DNA of 64,000 bases from Siphonodentalium dalli (taxonomy: Eukaryota > Mollusca > Scaphopoda > Gadilida > Siphonodentaliidae): assembly GCA_032622095.1 (NCBI GenBank), contig CP136065.1:240973530-241037529 (forward strand). The letters run 5' to 3'. Under the pieces are notes generated by a model. The model saw only the letters and a program-made list of their open reading frames with translations, had not been told where the DNA came from and did no database searches. A program made the translations under genes and the position numbers. Positions 1 to 13,639 of this stretch are shown here, in pieces (the first letter of the stretch is position 1; each line of letters starts with the position of its first letter).

Positions 1-50
1 GTCCGACGTACAGCATACCATTTACATGTCCGACGTACAGCATACCATTT
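1..50. repeat. Short direct repeat at window edge
   Basis: A 23-bp sequence beginning GTCCGACGTACAGCATACC occurs at 1-23 and again at 28-50. The left side is cut by the window, so this may be the end of a longer tandem array. Confidence 0.6.
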
Positions 51-136
51 GTTGAACGTAAATTCGACAACGACGCGCAGTAACCATGCAGTCACTCAAA
101 CGCGGTCAGGTTACTTTATGTTTTAAGATTTTCGAA

Positions 137-1178
137 GTTTTGGACAACGAACCAGCCTATTCAACTATTAGAGACATTGAATGCGCGCCAATAAACAGAC
201 ATGTGAGTCACAAAAACAATGACAGACGACAGCTGGATAGTACTTCAGAAAGGGTAACGTTACTACAAATCGGGCGACTGGTTAGATTAGGACCAGTCTA
301 ATGCGCGAAATTTGGCAACAACTGTCTTAAAGGGGTACTGTACACAGAGATAGGCAATTTTTTTATTTACTCCCATTGACATAACTTTCAAGTTAGATTG
401 TGTTCGTGTTTATATGAGTTTCGTATAAACATAATTTAGCGACGAAAATATTGATCTTGGAAATAAAAATATTACGATTTCAAACTACGCGCCATGTTTT
501 TGACCTTCACCGGAGAAGACACAGGTTGCAGGATGAACCGGAAGTTCAATTGATGCCTGCAATATCTTCCATCGAACAATCTCACCCCCTATAAAAATAA
601 TTGACGCTTTATGAATCTTGTTTCTTCTCTTTTTTTTCCAAATTGGTTATAGCGGGACTTCCTCTTGCGTGTAACATGTTTTGTTCGCAACCCAATAATG
701 TTCGTCGTAAACGGCCGTCGATAAAAGACACCCAACATGTGAGATTTCAAGAACGGTAACTCGTAATGGCATAATTCGCCATTTTATGACTCCAGCCATA
801 AATTCATTTATATTAAATAATTCAATTTGACTTTTATGATAGCCTGTTAACCGGAACATTTTCAGTAGACATCGTCGACTCAAATACGTTATTTTAAAAT
901 ATAATATTGATATTAGATCGCAATTGTTACCGGGAATTTATTGAAATTGGCGTACAGTACCCCTTAAAGTTTCTACTCTACTTCATGGAAGTATAAAAGT
1001 ACATTTTAATAACAGATTTTAGTCTCAAAGTTGATATAATTGCTAAGTGAATGAAAATTGCTATCTAGCTCTAGCTCACTAGCTGTCATTCTGTTATTGT
1101 TTCTACAACTCTCGTGTCTGTTTATTTGCGCGTACTCAATGTCTCTTGTTTCATAGTCTGGTTCCTGGTCCAAAACTG
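137..1178. repeat. Inverted repeat pair 137-233 / 1080-1178
   Basis: The reverse complement of 1080-1178 aligns with 137-233, sharing blocks such as AGAGACATTGA and AATAAACAGACA. The arms flank the TTAA element at 331-963. A second inverted pair, 252-318 and 2101-2173, shares CAAATCGGGCGACTGGTT and GCGCGAAATT. The order of the two pairs is not that of one simple palindrome, so these look like separate copies of an old repeat. No coding potential was recognised. Confidence 0.6.
331..963. mobile_element. TTAA-flanked miniature element (633 bp)
   Basis: TTAA at 327-330 and at 964-967 bracket termini AGGGGTACTGTAC (left) and its inverted partner GTACAGTACCCC (right). The left end has one extra A. 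TTAA target duplication with short inverted termini is the piggyBac signature. No transposase frame is present, so this is a non-autonomous copy. The terminus resembles that of the element at 40205-40550. Confidence 0.6.
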
Positions 1179-1352
1179 CAAAAAATATGAAAACGTAGTA
1201 ACCTGATTCTCATATTATCCCTCCGGCGATAGTACTGTTCATTCGATAAGAAATTTTATCAACTTTGAGACGAAACTATATTAATTAAATGTACTTTTAT
1301 TTCCGTGCATTCATATACACACGTATCGAGGCACTATATAGTATAAACTTAA

Positions 1353-2086
1353 AGTGACACGAAACACTCCGGTAGGGTGATCAAATAGAAATGGAGAATA
1401 ATCTTGCTCAAAGTAGTTATTTTAACAAATATTATATCCAAATTGACTACACACACAGTCATTCTTATATATTAATTCAATGCAGTGACTCCCGATAACG
1501 AAATCTTTTTCATTAGTTTGTCGCCGCTAGATGCGTCCCGAATCGAGAAGTAAATATTTACAAATAAGCGTAGTTCAGACGACGTTTTCTATGGAGCGGT
1601 ACGGTTGATTTGCTTCATATTTTCGTCCGTGTTAGTAGAATGCTACATTCTTCCAGTTGGCATAGCACCTGCATACTAATTTATCAGTTTCACGCACACG
1701 AACAAGTACATAATATGACATATTATGTACTTGTTCGGGTGCGTGAAACTGATCAGTTAGTAACCAGACGCTATATATGCAAACTGGAGGAATGTAGCAT
1801 TTTACTAACATCGCCGAAAATCTGAAGCAAATCGACCGTACCACTCCATAGAAAACATCGTCTGAACTAAGCTCAATTGTAAATATTTACTACTCGATTC
1901 GGGACGCATCTCTCGGCAACAAACTAATGAAAACGATTTCGCCATCGAAAGAGACTGCATTTAATTCATATATAAGAATGACAGTGTGTGTTGTCAAATT
2001 GGATATAATATTTGTAAAAATTACTACTTTGAATAAGATTATTCTCCATTTATATTTGACCCCCTACCAGAGTGTTTCACATCACT
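1353..2086. mobile_element. Long foldback element, near-complete palindrome (734 bp)
   Basis: TTAA at 1349-1352 and 2087-2090 flank termini that begin AGTGACACGAAACACTC and end in its inverted match GAGTGTTTCACATCACT. The arms pair along almost their whole length of about 365 bp. The centre near 1722 reads GTACATAATATGACATATTA, with essentially no loop. Examples of pairing are CGATTCGGGACGCATCT at 1889 against AGATGCGTCCCGAATCG at 1529. A solo terminus of the same family lies at 52507-52528 in NPEPPS intron 12. Non-autonomous; piggyBac-type by its TTAA target. Confidence 0.75.
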
Positions 2087-2275
2087 TTAAGGCAGTTGGT
2101 GCCGAATTTCGCGCATTATAGACTGATCCTTGACCTGATTGAACCAGTCGCCCGATTTGCAGTAACCTGACCCGTTTGTCGCATGCAGTAACCCTATACA
2201 GATGCGGATTTGACACACAGAGCCACGATTGTGTCAGACGGCTCATCTTAAGCAGTGGAAGGAGTCTAGACAAAA

Positions 2276-5200
2276 GAGTCGCGACCATGCGGGAATCCGA
2301 AGCCTCCTTTTATACCGCTCCGAGATTCAGATGCAACACTACACGGCGCATAACGGTAAGGGTCGCGACCATGCAGGAATCCGAAGCCTACTTTTATACC
2401 GCTCCGAGATTCAGATGCAACACTACACGACGCATAACGGTAAGGGTCGCGACCATGCAGGAATCCGAGCCTCCTTTTATACCGCTCCGAGATTCAGATG
2501 CAACACTACACGACGCATAACGGTAAGAGTAGCGACCATGTGGGAATCCAAAGCCTCCTTTTATACCGCTCCGAGATTCAGATGCAACACTACACGACGC
2601 ATAACGGTAAGAGTCGCGACCATGCGGGAATCCGAGCCTCCTTTTATACCGCTCCGAGATTCAGATGCAACACTACACGACGCATAACGGTAAGAGTCGC
2701 GACCATGTGGGAATCCGAAGCCTCCTTTTATACCGCTCCGAGATTCAGATGCAACAAGACGCGACGCATAACGGTAAGAGTCGCGACCATGCGGGAATCC
2801 GAAGCCTCCTTTTATACCGCTCCGAGATTCAGATGCAACACTACACGACGCATAACGATAAGAGTCGCGACCATGCGGGAATACGAAGCCTCCTTTAATA
2901 CCGCTCCGAGATTCAGATGCAACACTACACGGCGCATAACGGTAAGAGTCGCGACCATGCGGAAATCCGAGCCTCCTTTTATACCGCTCCGACATTCAGA
3001 TGCAACACTACACGACGCGTAACGGTAAGAGTCGCGACCATGCGGAAATCCGAGCCTCCTTTTATACCGCTCCGAGATTCAGATGCAACACTACACGACG
3101 AATAAGGGTAAGAGTCGCGACAATGTGGGAATCCGAGCCTCCTTTTATACCGCTCCGAGATTCAGATGCAACAAGACGCGACGCATAACGGTAAGAGTCG
3201 CGACCATGTGGGAATCCAAAGCCTCCTTTTATACCGCTCCAAGATGCAACACTACACGACACATAACGGTAAGAGTCGCGACCATGCGGGAATCTGAAGC
3301 CTCCTTTTATACCGCTCCGACATTCACATGCAACACTACCCGACGCATAACGGTAAGAGTCGCGACCATGTGGGAATCCGAGCCTCCTTTTATACCGCTC
3401 CGAGATTCACATGCAACACTACCCGACGCATAACGGTAAGAGTCGCGACCATGTGGGAATCCGAGCCTCCTTTTATACCGCTCCGAGATTCACATGCAAC
3501 ACTACCCGACGCATAACGGTAAGAGTCGCGACCATGTGGGAATCCGAGCCTCCTTTTATACCGCTCCGAGATTCAGATGCAACACTACACGACGCATAAC
3601 GGTAAGAGTCGCGACCATGCGGGAATCCGAGCCTCCTTTTATACCGCTCCGAGATTCAGATGCAACACTACACGACGCATAACGGTAAGAGTCGCGACCA
3701 TGCGGGAATCCGAGCCTCCTTTTATACCGCTCCGAGATTCAGATGCAACACTACACGACGCATAACGGTAAGAGTCGCGACCATGCGGAAATCCGAGCCT
3801 CCTTTTATACCGCTCCGACATTCAGATGCAACACTACACGACTCGTAACGGTAAGAGTCGCGACCATGCGGAAATCCGAGCCTCCTTTTATACCGCTCCG
3901 AGATTCAGATGCAACAAGACGCGACGCATAACGGTAAGAGTCGCGACCATGTGGGAATCCAAAGCCTCCTTTTATACCGCTCCGAGATTCACATGCAACA
4001 CTACACGACGAATAAGGGTAAGAGTCGCGACAATGTGGGAATCCGAGCCTCCTTTTATACCGCTCCGAGATTCACATGCAACACTACCCGACGCATAACG
4101 GTAAGAGTCGCGACCATGTGGGAATCCGAGCCTCCTTTTATACCGCTCCGAGATTCAGATGCAACACTACACGGCGCATAACGGTAAGAGTCGCGACCAT
4201 GTGGGAATCCGAGCCTCCTTTTATACCGCTCCGAGATTCACATGCAACACTACCCGACGCATAACGGTAAGAGTCGCGACCATGCGGGAATCCGAGCCTC
4301 CTTTTATACCGCTCCGAGATTCAGATGCAACAAGACGCGACGCATAACGGTAAGAGTCGCGACCATGTGGGAATCCAAAGCCTCCTTTTATACCGCTCCA
4401 AGATGCAACACTACACGACACATAACGGTAAGAGTCGCGACCATGCGGGAATCTGAAGCCTCCTTTTATACCGCTCCGACATTCACATGCAACACTACCC
4501 GACGCATAACGGTAAGAGTCGCGACCATGTGGGAATCCGAGCCTCCTTTTATACCGCTCCGAGATTCACATGCAACACTACCCGACGCATAACGGTAAGA
4601 GTCGCGACCATGTGGGAATCCGAGCCTCCTTTTATACCGCTCCGAGATTCAGATGCAACACTACACGACGCATAACGGTAAGAGTCGCGACCATGTGGGA
4701 ATCCGAGCCTCCTTTTATACCGCTCCGAGATTCAGATGCAACACTACCCGACGCATAACGGTAAGAGTCGCGACCATGCGGGAATCTGAAGCCTCCTTTT
4801 ATACCGCTCCGAGATTCAGATGCAACAAGACGCGACGCATAACGGTAAGAGTCGCGACCATGCGGGGATCCAAAGCCTCCTTTTATACCGCGCCGAGATT
4901 CAGATGCAACACTACACGACGCATAACGGTAAGAGTCGCGACCATGCGGGAATCCGAGCCTCCTTTTATACCGCTCCGAGATTCAGATGCAACACTACAC
5001 GACACATAACGGTAAGAGTCGCGACCATGCGGGAATCCGAATCGTCCTTTTATACCGCTCCGAGATTCAGATGCAACACTACACGACGCGTAACGGTAAG
5101 AGTCGCGACCATGCGGGAATACGAAGCCTCCTTTTATACCGCTCCGAGATTCAGATGCAACACTACACGACGCATAACGGTAAGAGTCGCGACCATGCGG

Positions 5201-8200
5201 GAATCCGAGCCTCCTTTTATACCGCTCCGAGATTCAGATGCAACACTACACGACGCATAGCGATAAGAGTCGCGACCATGTGGGAATCCGAGCCTCCTTT
5301 TATACCGCTCCGAGATTCAGATGCAACACTACACGACGCATAACGGTAAGAGTCGCGACCATGTGGGAATCCGAGCCTCCTTTTATACCGCTCCGAGATT
5401 CAGATGCAACACTACACGACGCATAACGGTAAGAGTCGCGACCATGTGGGAATCCGAGCCTCCTTTTATACCGCTCCGAGATTCAGATGCAACACTACAC
5501 GACGCATAACGGTAAGAGTCGCGATCATGCGGGAATCCGAGCTCCTTTTATACCGCTCCGAGATTCAGATGCAACACTACACGACGCATAGCGATAAGAG
5601 TCGCGACCATGCGGGAATCCGAGCCTCCTTTTATACCGCTCTGAGATTCAGATGCAACACAACACGACGCTTAACGGTAAGAGTCGCGACCATGCGGGAA
5701 TCCGAAGCCTCCTTTTATACCGCTCCGAGATTCAGATGTAACACGACGCGACACATAACGGTAAGAGTCGCGACCATGCGGAAATCCGAAGCCTCCTTTT
5801 ATACCGCTCCGATATTCAGATGCAACACTACACGACGCGTAACGGTAAGAGTCGCGACCATGCGGGAATCAGAGCCTCCTTTTATACCGCTCCGATATTC
5901 AGCTGCAATACTATACACGACGCATAACGGTAAGAGTCGCGACCATGCGGGAATCCGAAGCCTCCTTTTATACCGCTCCGATATTCAGCTGCAATACTAT
6001 ACACGACGCATAACGGTAAGAGTCGCGACCATGTGGGAATCCGAAGCCTCCTTTTATACCGCTCCGATATTCAGATGCAACACTACACGACGCATAACGA
6101 TAAGAGTCGTGACCATGCCGGAATCCGAGCCTCCTTTTATACCGCTTCGAGATTCAGATGCAACACTACCCGACGCATAACGGTAAGAGTCGCGACCATG
6201 CGGGTATCCGAGCCTCCTTTTATACCGCTCCGAGATTCAGATGCAACACTACACGACGCATAACGGTAAGAGTCGCGACCATGCGGGTATCCGAGCCTCC
6301 TTTTATACCGCTCCGAGATTCACATGCAACACGACGTGACGCATAACGGCAAGTGTCGCGACCATGCGGGAACCCGAGTCTCCTTTTATACCGCTCCGAG
6401 ATTCAGATGCAACACTACACGACGCATAACGGTAAGAGTCGCGACCATGTGGGAATCCGAGCCTCCTTTTATACCGCTCCGATATTCAGATGCAACACTA
6501 CACGACGCATAACGATAAGAGTCGCGACCATGCGGAAATCCGAGCCTCCTTTTATACCGCTCCGAGATTCAGATGCAACACTACACGACGAATAACGATA
6601 AGATTCGCGACCATGTGGGAATCCGAGCCTCCTTTTATACCGCTCCGAGATTCAGACGCAACACTACACGACGCATAACGATAAGAGTCGCGACCATGCG
6701 GGAATCCGAGCCTCCTTTTATACCGCTCCGAGATTCAGACGCAACACTACACGACGCATAACGATAAGAGTCGCGACCATGCGGGAATCCGAGCCTCCTT
6801 TTATACCGCTCCGAGATTCAGACGCAACACTACACGACGCATAACGATAAGAGTCGCGACCATGTGGGAATCCGAGCATCCTTTTATACCGCTCCGAGAT
6901 TCGGATGGAACACGACGCGACGCATAACGGTAAGAGTCGCGACCATGTGGGAATCCGAAGCCTCCTTTTATACCGCTCCGAGATTCGGATGGAACACGAC
7001 GCGACGCATAACGGTAAGAGTCGCGACCATGCGGAAATCCAAGCCTCCTTTTATACCGCTCCGAGATTCAGATGCAACACTACACGACGCATAACGGTAA
7101 GAGTCGCGACCATGCGGAAATCCGAGCCTCCTTTTATACCGCTCCGAGATTCAGATGCAACACGACGCGACGCATAACGGTAAGAGTCGCGACCATGCGG
7201 GAATCCGAGCCTCCTTTTATACCGCTCCGAGATTCAGACGCAACACTACACGACGCATAACGGTAAGAGTCGCGACCATGCGGAAATCCGAGCCTCCTTT
7301 TATACCGCTCCGAGATTCAGATGCAACACTACACGACGCATAACGGTAAGAGTCGCGACCATGCGGAAATCCGAGCCTCCTTTTATACCGCTCCGAGATT
7401 CAGATGCAACACGACGCGACGCATAACGGTAAGAGTCGCGACCATGCGGGAATCCGAGCCTCCTTTTATACCGCTCCGAGATTCAGATGCAACACGACGC
7501 GACGCATAACGGTAAGAGTCGCGACCATGCGGGAATCCGAGCCTCCTTTTATACCGCTCCGAGATTCAGACGCAACACTACACGACGGATAACGGTAAGA
7601 GTCGCGACCATGCGGGAATCCGAAGCCTCCTTTTATACCGCTCCGAGATTCAGATGCAACACTACACGACGTATAACGGTAAGAGTCGCGACCATGCGGG
7701 AATACGAAGCCTCCTTTTATACCGCTCCGACATTCAGATGCAACACTACACGACGCATAACGGTAAGAGTCGTGACCATGCGGGAATCCGAGCCTCCTTT
7801 TATACCGCTCCGAGATTGAGCTGCAACACTACACGACGCATAACGGTAAGAGTCGCGACCATGTGGGAATCCGAGCCTCCTTTTATACCGCTCCGAGATT
7901 GAGCTGCAACACTACACGACGCATAACGGTAAGAGTCGCGACCATGCGGGAATACGAAGCCACCTTTTATACCGCTCCGAGATTCACATGCAACACTACA
8001 CGACGCATAACGGTAAGAGTCGCGACCATGTGGGAATCCGAGCCTCCTTTTATACCGCTCCGAGATTGAGCTGCAACACTACACGACGCATAACGGTAAG
8101 AGTCGCGACCATGCGGGAATACGAAGCCACCTTTTATACCGCTCCGAGATTCACATGCAACACTACACGACGCATAACGGTAAGAGTCGCGACCATGTGG

Positions 8201-9258
8201 GAATCCGAGCCTCCTTTTATACCGCGCCGAGATTCAGATGCAACACTACACGACGCATAACGGTAAGAGTCGCGACCATGTGGGAATCCGAGCCTCCTTT
8301 TATACCGCTCCGAGATTCAGATGCAACACTACACGACGCATAACGGTAAGAGTCGCGACCATGTGGGAATCCGAGCCTCCTTTTATACCGCTCCGAGATT
8401 CAGATGCAACACTAAACGCATAACGGTAAGAGTCGCGACCATGCGGGAATACGAAGCCACCTTTTATACCGCTCCGAGATTCACATGCAACACTACACGA
8501 CGCATAACGGTAAGAGTCGCGACCATGCGGGAATCCGAGCCTCCTTTTATACCGCTCCGAGATTCAGATGCAACACTACACGACGTATAACGGTAAGAGT
8601 CGCGACCATGTGGGAATCCGAAGCCTCCTTTTATACCGCTCCGAGATTCAGATGCAACACTACACGACGCATAACGGTAAGAGTCGCGACCATGCGGGAA
8701 TCCGAGCCTCCTTTTATACCGCTCCGAGATTCAGATTCAACAAGACGCGACGCATACTGGTAAGAGTCGCGACCATGTGGGAATCCGAGCCTCCTTTTAT
8801 ACCGCTCCGAGATTCAGATTCAACAAGACGCGACGCATAACGGTAAGAGTCGCGACCATGCGGGAATCCGAAGCCTCCTTTTATACCGCTCCGAGATTCA
8901 GATGCAACACTAAACGCATAACGGTAAGAGTCGCGACAATGCGAGAATCCGAGCCTCCTTTTATACCGCTCCGAGATTCAGATGCAACAATACATGACGC
9001 ATAACGGTAAGAGTCGCGACCATGTGTGAATCCGAAGCCTCCTTTTATACCGCTCCGAGATTCAGATGCAACACTACACGACACATAACGGTAAGTATCG
9101 TGACCATGCGGGAATCTGAAGCCTCCTTCTATACCGCTCCGAGATTCAAATGCAACACTATACGACGCATAACGGTAAGAGTCGCGACCATGCGGGAATC
9201 CGAGCCTCCTTTTATACCGCTCGGAGATTCAGATGCAACACGACGCGACGCATAACGG
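2276..9258. repeat. 83-bp satellite array, about 84 copies
   Basis: A unit of 83 bp (84 bp in variants with GAAGCC instead of GAGCC) repeats head to tail for about 7 kb with sharp edges. Each unit contains the palindrome GTCGCGAC, a CTCCTTTTATACCGCTCC tract, ATTCAGATGCAACACTACAC and ACGGTAAGAG. It carries about nine CpGs. Variants move as blocks: the stretch near 3083-3433 recurs near 4242-4592, about 14 units away, showing higher-order duplication. The many short open frames on both strands follow from the 83/84-bp period and do not look like a protein gene. Confidence 0.95.
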
Positions 9259-9312
9259 TGAACATGCCATGATGAAATAGGATGCTACATTGTATATCCC
9301 ATCTTCACGACC

Positions 9313-9628
9313 AAACTCCAGCCAGAGTTATCTCCCATCGCTCCGCTGAGATACCACTGCCATAAGGACATTTGGTAAGGACTTCTTAGGTGTTCTTAGT
9401 TCTTATGTTTTATGATTAAAATTGTCGATGTCTTGCTCAGTTCATATTGGTCTTATCAATACCGAAAGAATTACCATTATTGCAAACTTTTGGTGGTCAA
9501 AATAAGATAATAGGTGACTAAATCTAGTTCCGACGATATGTAAAAATAGATGTATCGGTCCGCAAAGTACCATCCTTGTGGCAGTGCTATATCGCAGTGA
9601 TCACGTAGAGGGCGCTGCATGGAGTTTG
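9313..9628. repeat. Dispersed repeat, copy 1
   Basis: This stretch is nearly the same as 14759-15055 and in the same orientation. Shared blocks include TCTCCCATCGCTCCGCTGAG, TTTTGGTGGTCAAAATAAGA and GAGGGCGCTGCATGGAGTTT. No RT, transposase, tRNA-like head or terminal inverted repeat was recognised, so the class is unknown. Confidence 0.85.
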
Positions 9629-11029
9629 CGTCACGTGGTCATGTTGTGTGCCCATCAGAACATCATCCTTCTGTATTTGAGTCGTTTTATGTATAACATC
9701 TTTAACAATACATGTAGACGAAATATATGTTTGAATGAAGAACTCCTTAAAAATATCTCGAGACTAGCTCCCAAACCAACTACCTACATTTACCAGTCGG
9801 CCTGCGCTCAATATAAGGCCAAATTCAACACCATCAAAATGATGGTGTGGGTCATGCACACGCTTGTAACATGGCCGAGAGAGTTAATTGGTGGCGCCTC
9901 CACATTAGAATTTCCAACCAACTGCATGCACCACCCCCACTGAACAGGACCCAAGTCCGAAGTACCTCATGCATCCATTGTTGGAATGGAAATGTCCAAC
10001 CTGACATCTCCCCTATAAGAATGGAAATGTTCAACTGATATCAGTCAAAAACAATGTACCTAAAGTAAGGTCTGAAACAAATTTCACGTTAAATAATGCT
10101 TGGTTGGAGAATCAAACTATCAGAACAATTTGAACCTATTTGTAGTTTGAAATTTACAACTGATGTTGTGGCGGACATGGAATTCCCAACTGTTGAGACT
10201 GCTTTTTACCAAACTTGGGGTTGAGACACCCCGACCCCACACTTAAGTGTATATATACACTATTAATTTCCTTCTTTCATAAATATTTTTCATCTATACG
10301 GGGTATAACACAAAGGATCTACAACTACAACTAAATTTACAAATCGAGTCCAGTAAATTAGGTCCAGACCTAATTTACTGGACGAGTTTTCCAAATTTAA
10401 CTATAAACTGGGGACGAGTCGTAGGTTCTATTTATTACTTGATCCAAAATATCGATAAAACATACTTAAATCAATAAATGGGACGTGAAGCTAACAGCTG
10501 CTTCTATAAATCGTCACCCTCGTCGAATCGGCTTATCTATTTCAGAATCGACGGAAAGTACCGAGGTGTCCGATTGTGGCTTCTAGAAGGCGTGTGATGG
10601 CGTTTCACGTAACTATATGCGTTGTTTGCCAGCATAAAGAAATAATCCGTAGATAAATAAGACTAACGTATTTAATTTCGTAAATTTAATGAAAAAACAA
10701 TAGCAATATCAGTCAGACACAGATCCTGTTTCGTTCCTCGCCCCCTCCCGATTCCGAATCACGTTTGCCCAACAATACTACATTTGAGAGCATCTGGTAC
10801 TATTTCCTGTTATGCAATGACCGTGGCATTATCATTATTATAGAATGCGTTTAATGTATGACATAAGGGTCGAATCGTGTAATAACATGTATTTGAATAT
10901 GGACAGCTAGCTGCACTTGTGTGCAAAACTTTAGTATAATAAAGCAAACTGTCAACTCAATTGGCAGCTGGCACATATTAGTTCGAACCAGGCATCACCA
11001 TATATGCAATTCGATGCGTAGAAAACACA
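9629..11029. other. Gene-free stretch with one perfect hairpin
   Basis: No exon or recognisable element was seen in this 1.4 kb. The only clear structure is a perfect inverted repeat at 10348-10383 (GTCCAGTAAATTAGGTC and its complement, 17-bp arms, 2-base loop). A short related pair GGAATGGAAATGT/AGAATGGAAATGT occurs near 9984 and 10018. Confidence 0.5.
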
Positions 11030-11150
11030 TAGATTTCAAAAATAGAAATGTAATAACTCTGAGCTTTGAAGGTTGGATTCCTAGACTAAAATAAAATAGT
11101 TTCACCCCCCCCCCCCCGAAGCCGAAGAAGTACTAATTTAGAGATGTTAA
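11030..11150. repeat. Partial copy of the CTTCGGGGG repeat family
   Basis: Shares TAATAACTCTGAGCTTTG and the block before a poly-C run with the right arm of the element at 26526-27005, in the same orientation as that arm. A run of 14 C lies near 11104. This is a decayed half copy. Confidence 0.55.
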
Positions 11151-11739
11151 ATAGGAAGAAATAGTAATTAGGGGCGTTAAATTGGGCAGGGTGTCTTTAA
11201 CAGGAAGCATGCATGTGCAAAATAATTAAGAAAACGAGAAGATTGCCAGCTGGGGTTAACTGACATAATTAGTATTTTTCGAACAATGCTGGGCATGATA
11301 GACTGATCATATTATTGATATTGGATGGGTATATCTTGATTTAAAATAACTTTATTCTATGAGGTTGTTACTATGTAATACAGAATGAACATAATATGCA
11401 ATATGAACATAAAAGAAATAACTCAATGTGAGTGTATAAACATTTGGTATATATACATGATAAGACAGTCGCTAGTATTACCGTGATAAACGAGAATTTA
11501 CAATAAAATGGTACATGTGCAGTTAGTTCATGGCACGAGACCTACCGTGGTGATATCAAAGCTCATGCATGGTGATACTGCGGGTGATATTAAAGCTCAT
11601 GTATGGTAATATAGACATACTGAAGTTCCTCTTTGACAAGATCCTATATGTGAAGTTTCAAATTCCAAAACAAGAGTACGCTATACGTAATACGTATAGG
11701 GGTGTCACTTGGTATACAACCCCACGTTGCATACCATGC

Positions 11740-11824
11740 ACAGGCCCCTGGGGAAAATTACTAAAATACCAGTGTACGGTATAGTCTAAATTGGTATTTT
11801 AGTAATTCCCCCCAGGGGGCCTGT
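11740..11824. repeat. Hairpin with 32-bp arms
   Basis: ACAGGCCCCTGGGGAAAATT at 11740 continues for 32 bases that pair with 11792-11824, leaving a loop of about 20 bases. It may be a minimal foldback element. The 650 bp between this hairpin and the LINE tail at 12481 show nothing else recognisable. Confidence 0.7.
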
Positions 11825-12480
11825 GTTGAATATCACTGAGTGTGGGCATACATTGAGTAGAAAAAGCACTGACCCTTGACCATTCTTGATCACATTGTGT
11901 TCTTTTCATTACCAAATTCCATCGAGAGCCGATAACCTACTAGACAGTATGGCTGAGATATCTGCTGAAAATCAACATTTACAGATCAACAAAGAGGAAT
12001 AACTATAGAATAAACTCCTATTTCAAAACCTGTCGGGTTTCGTTCCGAAACACAGCACTACATTTCAATTGATTGATCTTTATTACCCAGCTGTGTCAGA
12101 CACTCGACAAAGGCTTATACGCACTTGTTCAGTATTTTGTGATATCTCTAATATAAAGCCTTCGAGAGAGGCTGGCACAGAGGGTTGATTGCCAAAATTT
12201 ATTTAACTAGCTGCTGTAGTTCTGGGTTTTTCGAGATCACATTTGGCTGTGGGATAGCCCTGTCGTACACTTGGGGATTTATTTTAAAAAGTAAACACAT
12301 GACCTATGATTTTTCTTGCATTTTCGTGATCAACTGGTGTCAATCTAGCTGGGTAAACATCACTGGTATGGCCTGCAGGCTTCAATTCAGTGAATTTGGC
12401 CGAAACGTTAACACTGTCGCCTATGGGAAACCATTTAGTTCAGTGATTCCTATACAGGCGTAGGCAACGTACACCGCCAT

Positions 12481-13102
12481 TTGCAAGCAATTTACAGAAT
12501 TATCAACCAAGACGCCCCTTTGTATCTGACATATCTCCTACCAGCACGCTCCAGAGAACGATCGGACTATAACTTTAGATTTCCAAATAAATTTTATTCC
12601 TATTTTGCTAATACTGAGCATTTTAAACAGTCATTTCTCCCATCCGTTGTTCTGGAATGGAACAAATTACCTGTGTATATAATCAATGCAACCTCCATTT
12701 CAGATTTCAAAGCCAATTTAGGGATTATAGACCCAATAATAAAAACACCCCTCTTATTTTTATACAGGAAAAAGGAAAATTAATGCAATACACTGTAAAA
12801 TTCGGAATCATTGTAGTGATCTCCGTTCGGATATGTTTGATAATCACATATCCGACTCGCCGATATGCCCCTGTAACTTAGACATTGAAGACGCCAATCA
12901 CTATTTTCATGTATGCCCTTTATTTATAGATCAGAGAATTGACTTTTATCTAAATTTAAGTATTAATGGCTTTCAATCATTAGAAGCAAATCATTTCTTA
13001 TATGGGGTTAAAGGTATATCAAACCACAAGAACACTACTCTTTTTCGCATTACTCTATCTTTTATAGCTAAAACAAAGCGTTTTGAACAAACCCATGTAT
13101 GA
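12481..13102 (+). pseudogene. LINE (non-LTR retrotransposon) ORF2 C-terminal fragment, frameshifted
   Basis: The translation has the pattern found after the reverse transcriptase domain of Jockey/CR1-type LINEs: an APLYLTYLLP-like motif, then FKQSFLPSVVLEWNKLP, then FKANL. A cysteine/histidine segment follows (CPCNLDIEDANHYFHVCPL), and the terminal block ends in KRFEQTHV. The first part is open to 12783. The second continues in another frame through HCSDLRSDMFDNHISDS, so there is one frameshift near 12780. The catalytic RT region is absent upstream, so this is a 5'-truncated dead copy. The clade assignment is tentative. Confidence 0.8.
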
Positions 13103-13504
13103 TAACTTGGTAAATCTCGCCATTCATCTTTCAAACTCACTGAATTCTAGGCTTTTCTTCATAACCGGGATTGGAATACAGATGAAAACCCGACATCCGC
13201 AGCACACACACTCTGCACTATTCTTTATAAACACTTTGTGCTATATCTGCTATGTATTTTTATGTATGTTCCATGATTGTATTTATAGGAGAGGGGCAAG
13301 TTTTGTAATTTGTGCCCCGATCCCTATGTATATTTTTCTAGATACATTAAAATATGTTTAAAGTAAAGTAATAACTATAGAACGGAAAATGCGAGCAATA
13401 TCAATAGATACTTCTCTGAAAACACTCGAGATGGCCAACATCCTCACCAAATTTGATTGACTTTCGATAATATGTGACTGACGGACAGTGACCGGGTGCA
13501 TGGG

Positions 13505-13620
13505 TATGCGGCTTATACGGACCCTGGCTCTTACGGATCCTGGCTCTTACGGACCCTGGCTTTTACGGACCACCGGCTGATACGGACCCTGGCTTATACG
13601 GACCCCGGCTCATACGGACC
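13505..13620. repeat. Tandem repeat, about 18-bp unit
   Basis: About seven imperfect copies of TACGGACCCTGGCTYTTAC lie head to tail. The open frame through it is a by-product of the period. Confidence 0.85.
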
Positions 13621-13639
13621 TCAATTAAATTATGCAATT

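Noticed and set aside
2176..9255. Many overlapping open frames of 60-260 codons on both strands
   Set aside because: They follow from the 83/84-bp satellite period; the same peptide blocks appear in shifted frames and no start context or splice structure is consistent.
2276..9258. CRISPR-like look of regular repeats
   Set aside because: There are no unique spacers; the whole 83-bp unit repeats, and the host is a eukaryote.
9578..10038. Open frames of 121 and 63 codons
   Set aside because: They start inside a dispersed repeat and show no family resemblance or splice context.
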